Assembly (NCBI GenBank): GCA_964036045.1
Contig: OZ038378.1
Span: forward strand, 45,162,639 to 45,226,638
From: Eutreptiella sp. 'Long Island Sound 2002'
Lineage: Eukaryota; Euglenozoa; Euglenophyceae; Eutreptiales; Eutreptiaceae
DNA length: 64,000 nucleotides
Direction: 5' to 3'
A program made the translations under genes and the position numbers. This document shows positions 1-9,000 of the stretch, piece by piece. The first letter of the stretch is position 1. Each line of letters starts with the position of its first letter. A model generated the notes under the pieces. It ran no database searches. It had not been told where the DNA came from and saw only the letters and a list, made by a program, of their open reading frames with translations.

Positions 1-606
1 GTTCAGGATCAGGATGGCCGTACGCTATTGGCTTACCTCGGAGGCAGCCTCACGGCTTGCCAGTTGAGAGCGGCCGCCGGCGGTCACGAGCGCGGCTTTA
101 CCCAGAGCCACCCATAGCGACGGGAGGGGTGCAGCCCGTTGCGTTGCTCCTCTGGCATGGCGTGCGCTAGCAGCGCACGACGTCGTTGTGGCTGGTCCGG
201 GAAAGGCACGCCGGGATCCACCTTGCTGGCGCCTTGTCCCGTTGTATACGCTCCCCTTCGCGGCTGTGCCGCTTCTCTCCTGTTCTTGCTCCTGCTGCGG
301 GCCTTGCCTTGTGCCCGGGGAGTGCGTGTTTGCTGGTGTTTCACGGTAGCGCCGCTTGCTGGTTGTTTCGTCGTGGAGTGTGCTGGTGGGTGTCTGCTGG
401 TTCCTGCCCTGCTTGTAGGATGTTTGCCGGCGGGCTGGTGTGTCTAGTAGGCTGGTGGAGTCGTGCTTGGTTTTTTGGGTGAGCATGTCCCTGCACCGCC
501 GTAGCCTGGGCCACCGCTCCCTGTGGCAGCGTGTTGCCATACCACCCTGTCCTCACCTGCCACCTCTTTGCCCTGACACAAGACGCGGGCATTGGACATG
601 TATATT
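1..606 (-). other. Element 1 3' region (no gene seen)
   Basis: This stretch lies downstream (minus-strand sense) of the element 1 RNase H ORF. It is read as 3' UTR of element 1, or as the start of the sequence that flanks it. I see no motif-bearing reading frame, no terminal A-run or short tandem tail, and no copy of sequence near 29.28 kb that would mark the element's 3' end. The end therefore probably lies outside the window. Short open frames on both strands here look compositional. Confidence 0.4.
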
Positions 607-2640
607 TCATTCGCATGGCTGAGGGCGCGGCGCTGTAAACGGGTGATTGTCCCATGGTACCCCATGTGTGATGACGACCTGTGCGTCGTGTCCTGTGTAG
701 ACGGTTCGAACCGATGCATAAGCCAATAGTTCTGTCGCTGCACTCCATAGGCAGGGCAAGACATATACTCGGGGGCACCACCCCGTCGTGAGGGCTTGCA
801 GGCGGTGTAATTGCTGGGGTGAGGCCCCCAGTGCACAGACGATATAGAGCTCATCAGGGGTGAGCGAGGGCGCCAGAAGGGCGAGCGCTGGTGCGTTGGC
901 AAGGTACAGCCCACTCGAAGGCAGGAGTCGCATGACAAAGGTCGGAAGGAAGCTTTGATCTATGGGAAGTTGGGTAGATGGATTGAGGATGACGCAAGTG
1001 TGGCAGTCTGGATATGCCGGCGTCCTCCACGCAACAGGGCGTGCTGAGATGGTGTGGGGGATGGCCCGTAGTACCTCGGGCCGCGTCTGTCTGGGTCGCA
1101 TTGGGCCTGTGATGCTGGAGAGACGGCGCTTGAGGGACGACTGGTCTTCTGGGCCAATAGCAGGGGGTTGACCGGGGGGAGACCGAACGTGCCAGAGGCC
1201 TGCCAGCGAATACACCACCGCAGTCTGCATAGCTTGACTGGTTACTGGGACTGACGTGCCAAACTGAACACCGAAGGCTATGGAGGTGCGGGGGTCGCAC
1301 AAGGTGATTCCATCGCTGGTCATCCACGCCGTGAGCTGCAAGGGCGTCACCCCGACTAGTTCAGTGGCGCGTAGGGCATACGAGCTGGTCAAAAGGACGC
1401 TGGCCGCTCGGATGAGTGCAGCGCAGGCGTAGGGGCAGTGATCCCGGATGTGCGAGGGGAGATGATGCACTGAGGTGAGGCAAAAGGGGCAGGGGTAGCA
1501 GCCCACTTCTGCTGGGAAGGGGGCCAGGGCGTAGAGACGGAACTGCATGGTCCGGTACACGTCGGCTTCAGGGAGCTCACCACGTTGGTGTAGCAGCTGC
1601 CAGGGCTTGGCGTCCCAATTGTTGAGGCGGCGTACCATTGGCGCACTGGTGACTCGGTGGTACAACCCATCCATGGCTGGTCCAATGTAGTACAGGGGCC
1701 CGCCGTCGATGGAGCCCAGGGTACAGCCTGTGAGGGCTTCGGGGAGGGGTACGGTGCGGGGCTTGGCCATTGGGAGGGCGTTCTGGGAGAGGTCGTGACC
1801 GCGACGATCAAGCAGTGACAGGATGTCATCGTGGTGGGTGGCGTGCTGTGCCTGCGTCCACACGTCGTTGTACGGCAGCCCCTCACAGGCGGCCATGATA
1901 TGGCGGAGGTACCGCGCCAGGACGGTATGTGCGGGCGGGCCACGGGTGAGGCGATGGGTACAGGTATCTGTGGAGTCCGTGACAAGGATGACCAGCCCGG
2001 ACCACAGCCTCAAGAGCCACAGGGGGATGAGCCGAGCAGACCACTCGGCTATGGTGCTAGTGGGCGCATAGATGGGGAAGGCTGCCTGAACGGTAAACAG
2101 TTCGCCCACTGTTGGCTGCCATGCTATGGCAGCAATGCCCACTCGGTCGTGGCGCACTGCAGCGTCATATGCAAGCAGGATAGTGGAGGCGTGCCGCAGA
2201 GCATCGGTGGTGCCTGTGATGTGGAGGCGGCAAGGGGGGAGTGTAGGGCCCGGGATAGAGTGTAGCTGAAATCCGTGGGGTTGGAGGACGCGGAGGATGT
2301 GTGCGGTGTCGGACAATGGGTGTCCGTCGTGGAGGAGGTATTGGGCACCTGCCCGGGCGAGGGGGTGCCTGCAGGTTGCCGCACGCAGGAGAGTTGCGGC
2401 AAGCTGCACCACATTGCGTAGGTACAGTGCCGGGCATCTGGCTCCGCCGAGGTGGAGGGAGCTGCAAAGGAACCATACCGGTGTCCATTTGGGAAGACAG
2501 TACACTCGTCGGTAATGCCGATTGGTAATAACCTGTAGAGCTGTGAGGGACGGTTGTGGGAGGAGAACGCCGTGGGTGATGTAACCCAGTTTGGCCAGAG
2601 CATACATGTAGAAGGCTCGAATCCTGAGCACGGGATTCAT
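607..2640 (-). CDS. Element 1 ORF: RT C-terminal region, RNase H and zinc-knuckle-like motif
   Basis: This is a 677-codon frame opening with ATG at 2640. The ATG shares bases with the TGA of the upstream RT ORF (ATGA, 2640-2637). The first ~60 residues look like the RT thumb/connection region. An RNase H fold then follows: residues ILLAYDAAV (first Asp), AEWSARL (Glu) and VILVTDSTD (second Asp), then a W..AQHATHHDD stretch where the late His/Asp motif belongs. Further on, CPFC...HLPSHIRDHC resembles the CCHC/HC knuckle found at LINE C-termini. RNase H in a LINE would degrade the RNA of the RNA-DNA hybrid during target-primed synthesis. The remaining ~250 residues are unrecognised. Because the RT fold is split across two ORFs, this is either a reinitiation product or the result of an old frameshift. 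Confidence 0.7.
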   Translation of the reverse strand: MNPVLRIRAFYMYALAKLGYITHGVLLPQPSLTALQVITNRHYRRVYCLPKWTPVWFLCSSLHLGGARCPALYLRNVVQLAATLLRAATCRHPLARAGAQYLLHDGHPLSDTAHILRVLQPHGFQLHSIPGPTLPPCRLHITGTTDALRHASTILLAYDAAVRHDRVGIAAIAWQPTVGELFTVQAAFPIYAPTSTIAEWSARLIPLWLLRLWSGLVILVTDSTDTCTHRLTRGPPAHTVLARYLRHIMAACEGLPYNDVWTQAQHATHHDDILSLLDRRGHDLSQNALPMAKPRTVPLPEALTGCTLGSIDGGPLYYIGPAMDGLYHRVTSAPMVRRLNNWDAKPWQLLHQRGELPEADVYRTMQFRLYALAPFPAEVGCYPCPFCLTSVHHLPSHIRDHCPYACAALIRAASVLLTSSYALRATELVGVTPLQLTAWMTSDGITLCDPRTSIAFGVQFGTSVPVTSQAMQTAVVYSLAGLWHVRSPPGQPPAIGPEDQSSLKRRLSSITGPMRPRQTRPEVLRAIPHTISARPVAWRTPAYPDCHTCVILNPSTQLPIDQSFLPTFVMRLLPSSGLYLANAPALALLAPSLTPDELYIVCALGASPQQLHRLQALTTGWCPRVYVLPCLWSAATELLAYASVRTVYTGHDAQVVITHGVPWDNHPFTAPRPQPCE
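2637..2640 (-). promoter_or_regulatory. ATGA stop-start overlap between element 1 RT and RNase H ORFs
   Basis: The TGA ending the EEP-RT frame (2639-2637) shares two bases with an ATG (2640-2638) that opens the RNase H frame. Overlaps of this type are used by several LINEs and RNA viruses for coupled termination-reinitiation. It could equally be a chance product of a frameshift inside an ancestral single ORF, because the RT domain itself is divided here. Confidence 0.45.
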
Positions 2641-5132
2641 GGGGTCTCCTGTGGCGAGCCTCCCCCTGTGCGGCGGAATACTGGGATGACCTTGGCCAGA
2701 GCGCGACGAACGGGGAGCTGTGAGAGCAGGGGTATACCCACGAGTGTCGGGGGCTCTGCCTTGGTCTTGGCGTCCATGTCTGGCACTATGGCTACAACAT
2801 GGTGCAGGGTGTCAGTTGCCATGCTCACGAGGTAGTACTCCAGCTTGCCCGGGTTCGGGACCCTGCCCACTGCACGGGAGCGTTGGATGCACTCTGTGAC
2901 TGCCTGTACAACGCAGCGGAGGGAGGGGGCTGTGATTATGCGGCCATCGCTGAAGCCCGCCCCGGAGCAGGGCAGTGGGCCGCGGGGGCCGGGGAGGGAC
3001 ACGTCGCAATAGACCGTCATGGTGGTGTTCAGGCACGCCTGAGTGCCCTGAAAACACTGATCAGCGGCTGGGCATCCTTGGTCTGCTCCTTCTCTGGTGA
3101 CGATGGGGTCGGTGAAGCCGACATCTGTCAGAATGCGTACCGAACGAGAGCTGTAGTACCCCTGGAACCACTCGCTGAAGTCCCAGACATGTGGTGTCAG
3201 GGTGAGGGTGTCCTTGGCGGACGCTCTGGGGATACGGAAATAATCGTGGGATTTGTCCCACTTTGCTGCTGCTACCGACCCATAGGTGAGGAGGGTGCAT
3301 AGCAAGGATGCGCGCACGGCAAACACCATGTAAGCCGGCTGGATCTCCGCTCTATAGGCGAACACCTCTGGCGTTGCAGCCCCAGACAGTTCCATGTCGG
3401 AACGGATGAGTTGGCCCGCTGACCCGGCTTCGAAGGACACCAGTGGGGATGCCACGGAGAGGGGGCGGTGGGACTCGAAGAGATGGGGTGGTTTGGGGGG
3501 GCCCTTGTAGCTGCCATACTGTGTGACGTTGCTGATGATCGTGTCTTGGCCTGCACGGCGGAGCTGCGCTATTCGATGGCAGGCGGCGTGTAGGCCTCCT
3601 TCTGCTCGTGATAGCAGGGCTGGAGGGAAATTGTCCACTGAGGTGGCCCACGAGGAGAGGCGGCGTAGCGCAGTGTGGAGGGGGCCGTGGGAGGCTAGGG
3701 AAGCTGCCAAGAGGCGTAGGGAGGCAGTGGAGGATGGTGAGTAACCCCGGTGGAGGGCGAGCAGGAACAGCCGCAGGGGGAGGTCCTGCACTGGTGTGAA
3801 CAGGGCGACCCACGGTGCTGCAGATGAGCTGTGACGCAGGGCGCGTTGATCGACCAGTACATGGCGGTCACACTGAACTTCAATGGCCTGTCGCCGGGTC
3901 TCGGCGAGTTGAGCAGCGATGGTGGGCAGTGTTGCGTCGGGGCTGGGGAGGATGCCGGTGTATACCTGCAATGGCTTGGGCGGGGGGGCCAGATGACGCT
4001 TGGTGACTGCATCGATGCTGACGCGCTGCAAGGCGTCTCTGCGAGATGTAAGGTCTTGCACGGAGCACCGACTTCGGAGGGAGGCCTCTATGGCGTTGAG
4101 CTGGTGCTGAGTGTATGGGGGGGGAGGTATTTCCAAGGAGTCAATGAGGGTACCAGGGTGGACCCTGGGGAGAGCATATTGCCTCGCGTAGTGGTGAAGG
4201 ACGTCGAGGAATTGATCGGCGGAAGCTGACGTGTGCGTGAGGGAGCCCCATGCCACGCTCAGGATCATGGACAGTAGGGAGGTGTCCCCCGGGGCGCTGG
4301 ACCGCCAGCGATACAATTTCCAGGCGAAGGGGTCGGGTGTAGCATCCTGCGGGGTGAGAGCCGCGAAGATGGCCATGTGGGGTCGCCCCAGGGGGACAAG
4401 GTGGCTGTCGGCACGGCTCCACCTGCCATGTGTGAGGAGGTGATCAATGCAGGTTGCTGCCTCTACTCCCTGGGTCGTTGTGTAGTGCGTGGCGGTGCCG
4501 CGCGGGAGGACTGGGGTGTAGGCGGCCAGGGCCCCCTCCGGCCTAAGGGCTTGCTCCAGAGGAGTGCCCTGATCACACGACATGTTGAAATCTCCCTGCG
4601 TAAGCGAGTATCGCGGGTCGGTGACCTTGCCGAGAGTAGCCCAGGCTCGCATGATCGCGTGGCGAGCACGATCTGGGAGCTTCGGGGGCATATGGGTGGA
4701 GATGACAAGCAGGCGACCGTACTGTTGGGTGTCCAAGACTACTGTGAGGTCATCTCTAGTGTCCCGGGCGGGCACGGCCTTGGAACCTGGAATACAGAGG
4801 GTGCGGCGCCACGCGACAGCCAGTCCTCGTCTCTGCCCAATCACAGTCCCTGTGAGTGATGTCATGTACGGGGGCAGGACGTCCTCCACTCCGTCAAAGT
4901 CCCACAGCTCCTGCAAGGCGAGGATATCCCGAGTCAGGATGTGGAGCCACAAGCGTAGGAGCGAGGTTTGGCCCGCGAGGCCGCCCAAATTGGCCCCAAA
5001 GTGGCGCACGGACTGCAGGTTGCAACTCACAGGGGTGAAGGTGGTGCGCTGCGTCACCTGGAGGATGTAGGGTAGGGGCTGCGAGGGGGCTGGGAGGTCT
5101 GGGGCACAGCAGTGACCCCACGGGGAGGCCAT
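2637..5132 (-). CDS. Element 1 ORF: EEP (APE-type) endonuclease plus reverse transcriptase
   Basis: This is an 831-codon frame from ATG at 5132. The N-terminal ~270 residues match the endonuclease/exonuclease/phosphatase fold that nicks LINE targets: SCNLQSVR (metal-binding Asn), LALQELWD (Glu), LLVISTHMP, TQGDFNMS and CIDHLLTH. The final Asp-His motif reads GRPHMAI, so His is kept but Asp is not seen. The C-terminal half aligns by eye with LINE RT: motif A as WDKSHDYFRI, motif B as REGADQGCPAADQCF, motif C as AGFSDGRI instead of the usual YADD, then NPGKLEYY (motif D) and LVGIPL (motif E). With the second catalytic Asp replaced by Gly, the RT is probably inactive or very unusual. The TGA overlaps the ATG of the RNase H ORF. 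Confidence 0.75.
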   Translation of the reverse strand: MASPWGHCCAPDLPAPSQPLPYILQVTQRTTFTPVSCNLQSVRHFGANLGGLAGQTSLLRLWLHILTRDILALQELWDFDGVEDVLPPYMTSLTGTVIGQRRGLAVAWRRTLCIPGSKAVPARDTRDDLTVVLDTQQYGRLLVISTHMPPKLPDRARHAIMRAWATLGKVTDPRYSLTQGDFNMSCDQGTPLEQALRPEGALAAYTPVLPRGTATHYTTTQGVEAATCIDHLLTHGRWSRADSHLVPLGRPHMAIFAALTPQDATPDPFAWKLYRWRSSAPGDTSLLSMILSVAWGSLTHTSASADQFLDVLHHYARQYALPRVHPGTLIDSLEIPPPPYTQHQLNAIEASLRSRCSVQDLTSRRDALQRVSIDAVTKRHLAPPPKPLQVYTGILPSPDATLPTIAAQLAETRRQAIEVQCDRHVLVDQRALRHSSSAAPWVALFTPVQDLPLRLFLLALHRGYSPSSTASLRLLAASLASHGPLHTALRRLSSWATSVDNFPPALLSRAEGGLHAACHRIAQLRRAGQDTIISNVTQYGSYKGPPKPPHLFESHRPLSVASPLVSFEAGSAGQLIRSDMELSGAATPEVFAYRAEIQPAYMVFAVRASLLCTLLTYGSVAAAKWDKSHDYFRIPRASAKDTLTLTPHVWDFSEWFQGYYSSRSVRILTDVGFTDPIVTREGADQGCPAADQCFQGTQACLNTTMTVYCDVSLPGPRGPLPCSGAGFSDGRIITAPSLRCVVQAVTECIQRSRAVGRVPNPGKLEYYLVSMATDTLHHVVAIVPDMDAKTKAEPPTLVGIPLLSQLPVRRALAKVIPVFRRTGGGSPQETP

Positions 5133-5149
5133 GTCGTTGAGGGCGGGGG

Positions 5150-5888
5150 CTACTGTGCCACATGGCAGTAGAACGCGGCCACGAAGGTAGGCCGCACGGG
5201 TGAGGAGGGAGGAGGCGCCTTGGGGGCCGGGCAGAATGCTTGGCTGATGGGTCGGCCTGGAAGGGGGGGCACCAATACAGCTGGTGCGATGTGCGGGCGT
5301 GCGCAGGTGTGGCAGACGGGGGCTACAACTGTAAGGCCTGGCTGCGGTGGGTCAGGGCGGAGTACCCATGGACCTCGCGGAGGGGCGTGGCGATGGTACC
5401 AGTGAATTCCTGTGCAGAGGGGGTGATGGGCGCGATGGGCGGCTGGTTCCCAGAAGACTAGTACATGGTCACGCACGTGGACGGGGGGGAACACAAGGAT
5501 GGGGCCGCGTTGCTGGTGGAGGCGATGCACGTCAGGGAGGATGGTCCTCAGGAGCGGCCGGGGGTGCTGGAGGAGGGGTGGGGGGAAGGGTGCGTAAGAT
5601 CTGTAGCAACTCAGGGACGTGGATATCGGCGGTGGGGATGTACTCCGGGAGATACATGGACGAGCCCGAGCACTGGGGGCATGGTGTGGGACGGGGGATC
5701 CATTGAGGGATGTAGGACCCGCAAGTGACACATATCGCATGCGGAGTGGTGGTTGGGGGGTGGGGGCTGATGGAGACTTCGTCCAGGGCCTCAGCCAGCA
5801 GCGGGTAGGTGTCCACTGGAGCGACGGATGAGATGGACAGCAGCACCTGTGCGAGATGGGTAACAGGGGAGCAGCATGCAGGGATCAT
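5150..5888 (-). CDS. Element 1 zinc-ribbon segment upstream of the endonuclease
   Basis: Two overlapping minus-strand frames cover this interval. The first (ATG at 5888, stop at 5532, 118 codons) contains CVTCGSY...PCPQC, a CxxC/CxxC zinc ribbon. From about 5540 the more protein-like frame becomes the one ending at the TAG at 5150. It has a second CxxC (VCHTC) and a His/Cys-rich stretch (LCTGIHWYHRH). A single protein interrupted by one frameshift is plausible. Zinc-binding modules in LINE ORF1 proteins normally bind nucleic acid. The ATG at 5888 overlaps the TGA of an upstream frame as ATGA, the second such junction in this element. No family was recognised. Confidence 0.35.
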
Positions 5889-5963
5889 GCGAGGGAGGTA
5901 TAGTCAGTTGTTCCGCTGTCCATCCCAGGGGTGGCCCTGGGCATAGTGTACAAGGCGTTTGGA

Positions 5964-5979
5964 GGTGCCGTCATGCGGT
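5964..5979. repeat. Target-site duplication of element 2, 3' copy
   Basis: GGTGCCGTCATGCGGT occurs here, immediately next to the 3' tail of element 2, and again at 26634-26649 next to its 5' end. All 16 bases are identical. The two copies sit precisely at the independently inferred element ends: the 5' end by homology with element 3, the 3' end by the heptamer tail. Confidence 0.92.
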
Positions 5980-6000
5980 TTGAGGTTTGAGGTTTGATTT
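5980..6000 (-). repeat. Heptamer tail at the 3' end of element 2
   Basis: On the sense (minus) strand the element ends with about two and a half copies of the heptamer TCAAACC just before the target duplication. Many APE-type LINEs (I, R1-like and others) end in short tandem repeats instead of poly(A), made by slippage when reverse transcription begins. The complement, TTTGAGG, is only loosely like plant-type telomere repeats, and I make no telomere claim. Confidence 0.75.
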
Positions 6001-6034
6001 TGCGGGTACTAGACGCCTTTCGGCCCCGGGGGGC

Positions 6035-6053
6035 CACCTGGTCGGGCCAGGTG
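6035..6053. other. Perfect 7-bp hairpin near the 3' end of element 2
   Basis: CACCTGG (6035-6041) and CCAGGTG (6047-6053) are exact complements around a 5-nt loop, about 55 bp from the 3' end. G/C-rich complementary runs on either side (GGCCCC/GGGGCC near 6023-6034 and GGGCCC repeated near 6069-6083) could add further stems. LINEs whose RT recognises the 3' UTR use terminal stem-loops for this, so it is a candidate RT-recognition structure. Confidence 0.5.
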
Positions 6054-9000
6054 ATATCCTCCCCACCGGGCCCTAGTGGGGGGCCCTCCAAGACGCACCT
6101 CCTGCCTGGTGGCGGAGTCCCCCGGGTTCACAGAGCTCGGAGCCCCGTCCTTCCCCGGCGTCCCCGTTTCGCCACTCCCCGGTCAGTGCATCAATTCGCA
6201 GCCGTGGCTGCAGGCGCTTACCCACTGCGTCGCCCCCCTAATGCGTGGTCGCCCGGGGCGCCGGCGCCGCCGGGCCCGTGCTACTCGCTTGTCGCCAGTG
6301 GGACCCCCTTGGGCTGGCGCGGAGGCTGCTTAGCCTAGGGGTTGGGGCGTGGCGCTGTGCGCCACTACTGCCTTGGCGGGTGCAGTGTCCCGTCTGTGTG
6401 TGCGCGGCGCTCGCGGCCGGTTCGGGGGGGTCCGGGCCGGTACCTGGTGTTGTGTCTCCCCTTCTTCCCCCTTCCCGCCCCGCGTGTTCCGCGCTGCGTG
6501 TGGCGGGCCGTCCCGTCCGGGTGTCCCTTATCCTCGCTCGCTGGTACGCCATTCCATGCGGTCTGTGCGTTCCGCGCGCTCGGTCCGGTTGCCCTTCTGG
6601 TGGTCCCCGCGTGTCCTTTTCGTGTGTGTGCGCTCGCGCTCTCGCGGTGTCCGCTCCCCGCTGGGTGGTGAGGCGCGCGCATCTCGCGTGGTCCCGGCAC
6701 TGGGCGCTGGTAGGGCCGTTCCATGTGGTCCGTGCCCCTCCGCGTGTCCTGCCCCGGTCCCGTGCTCCGTCTGGCGTGCTTGGGGGGGGGGGGTCCGGTC
6801 CCGGTTCCCCCCTACTTGGCTTGGGGTTGTGGGGGCGGCAGCTGGGCGTCCCCGGGGGGGTGCCTTCGACCGTTGCGTGGGGCGTTCGGGGTCTTGCGCT
6901 CCTCTTCCCCCGACTGCCCGTCCACTGGGTGGGCTGTTGGGGTCTGCGTTGTGGGCGCGGGCGTGCGGTTGTGGGGGCCCCGCTCTGTTCCTGTGGGGGG
7001 GGGGGGGAGGTGTCGACTTGGTGTCCAGGCGCCGGTCCGCCGGATTCCCATGACGAGCCCGATGCGCACGGAGCTTCGCCCTGCGGGATGCGTGGGGGGG
7101 TTGGGGTGACCGTCGCTGGAGTGGTGCACCAATGTTCCGGTTCATGGCCCAGCAGAGCACCCCTACCGCGGGCTTACTCTTAGCACAGGGGGAGGGGGTT
7201 GCGGGCGCGTTTGTTCTGTGACCCGGGTGCCAGTGTATCTCAGAAGGCAGCCGCCCCGGAGGTAGCGCACCAGGCGCGCGCCGCGAAGGAGCTGGTTCGA
7301 ACCCCGTGATCGGTAGTCTCCCACCGATCTCCTCGAATACCGGACGAGGCCTCCCGTCGACCTGTTCGAGTACAGGTGACGGTGCGCACTGCTGCAGGGG
7401 TGGGTGGCTCCCATGTGTTTTGTTTTTCTGGGGTGGGGGGTAAAACGAACGAGACCTCCACCCGATCCACCGGTATCGGTGGTGGCGCGAGTTGCTGGAG
7501 GGGGGGGTGGTTCCCACGTCGCCAACTAGAGAGCTCTACATGCAGGGATCCCAGGAGCACCAACGCCTGGGATCGAACCCCCGCACTGGACGATTGAAGA
7601 CCGACGCTCTCACTACTGGGCCGCGGGAGTCTCTTACGCGACTTAGGGGTGTCGTCGGCTATGAATCCAGTCCCGAGGGTGGGGCTGTGCGTTGTGAAGC
7701 GTGTTGCGCGTGTCGGGAGGCCCCAGTCCACGTGCACGGGGTTGGGACAGGGGGGGAGGGGGCTGGTTGGGGTGCGGCACCGTCGGATCGCCGACTGACG
7801 TGCACAGGGGTAAGAGGCGGACAGTAGCACCGCCGGATCGCCGACTGACTGTAGGGCGGGGGGTCGCTCTGCCTCTTTCCGTCCCTCTGCCTTCCCTGGG
7901 CAGGCAACAAAGCGGGCGTCACTGGCGTTGTGCTGTCCATGGGGGGCCTGGCCCCCCATACCACTCCGGTTCGTGCTCACCCGGCTTCTCTGGGTACGAC
8001 CTGTGCGGCGTCCCGGTGCGCAGGCGTGGGCCCGCTTGTTCTTCGCGGCCCCCATGTGAGCCGGCGGCTGGAGCGGGGGGGCGGGTCACACTCCGGCTCC
8101 CCTCTCGGGTGGGGGGGGCCCATCCCCCCTGCCTCGGGGGGGTGTCGCGCCGCGGCCTCCCTGCTCTCGTTCCAGGCGGCGGCCTGCGGTACCCCTTTCC
8201 GGCTCTCTCCGTGTCGCTGGCGCGCTCCCTTCCGGCGCGCGCGTGCGGTCGGGGCTGAAATGCCGCCCCGGGGTGGGGGGGGTGAGGGGCGGCCCGTGGA
8301 CCGCTCCCCTGGGGGCCCCAGCTGACCTGCAAACCCCCCCTCTGTCCCCTCGGAGTGGGCTGTGGTTACGGGAGGGTCATGCGGGGCGCGGCCCCCTTCG
8401 TGTTCCGTTGTGCGCGTTGCTCCGGCACGCCGGTGTGGGTTCGCGGGAGCAGGTCCAGCCGCCGTTACCCTTACCGTGTCGCCGTTCCTCCTGTGGGTGG
8501 GGGCGCCCCCCCGGCCCTTGGGGGGCGGAGGGCCGCGCCTGTGGCTCCCCAGCTGGGGGGGGTGGGGGGGGCGCCCCCCCACCCGCTCTCGGGCCTGTGT
8601 GGGAGGGGGGGGGGGGAGTGGGGGGGGGCCTTTGGTCCCCTGACGATGCCTCCTGTCAGCCAGGGGGGTCGCGCCCTTCCCCCGCCCCCTCTACCGAGAG
8701 CCTGATTCTCACGCAGTCCCTCTCTGGGGCCCCTCATCCCCCGGCCGTTGTCGCGCGGCGCTGGCCGGCCGGGGGTGGCCGTGAGGGTTAGCGGTCAGTG
8801 GTTAGCGGGTTGCGGGGCAGCAGGTTTCCCCCCGCGTTTGTCGTCTCCGCACTCCCTCCCGCGGGAGGTGGCGCGCCGCTTTCCCTGGGCAGGCAAGAAA
8901 GCGGGCGTCACTGGCGTCGTGCTGTCCATTGGGGGCGTGGCCCCCCATACCGTTCCGGTTCGCGCCCACCCGGCTTCTCTGGGCACGATCTGCGCGGCGT

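Larger units (their letters stand above)
1..5963 (-). mobile_element. Element 1, 3' part: LINE with EEP endonuclease, RT and RNase H
   Basis: This is the downstream portion of a minus-strand non-LTR retrotransposon. It carries a zinc-ribbon segment, an endonuclease/RT ORF and an RNase H ORF. Its upstream portion is at 26634-29280: removing element 2 (5980-26633) and one copy of the 16-bp duplication joins the two pieces directly, in the same orientation and in the usual LINE order, ORF1 then EEP-RT-RNase H. Codon use and protein sequence are clearly different from elements 2 and 3, so it is another family. The 3' end is not identified. Confidence 0.8.

Noticed and set aside
5980-6000. Telomeric repeat at the element 2 end
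   Set aside because: Only about two and a half copies of TTTGAGG on the plus strand, not a known telomere unit, and abutting a target duplication. This is a LINE tail.
7230-7650. Genuine tRNA genes
   Set aside because: Box-like motifs are present, but I could not fold acceptor and anticodon stems, and they lie inside the element 3' UTR.
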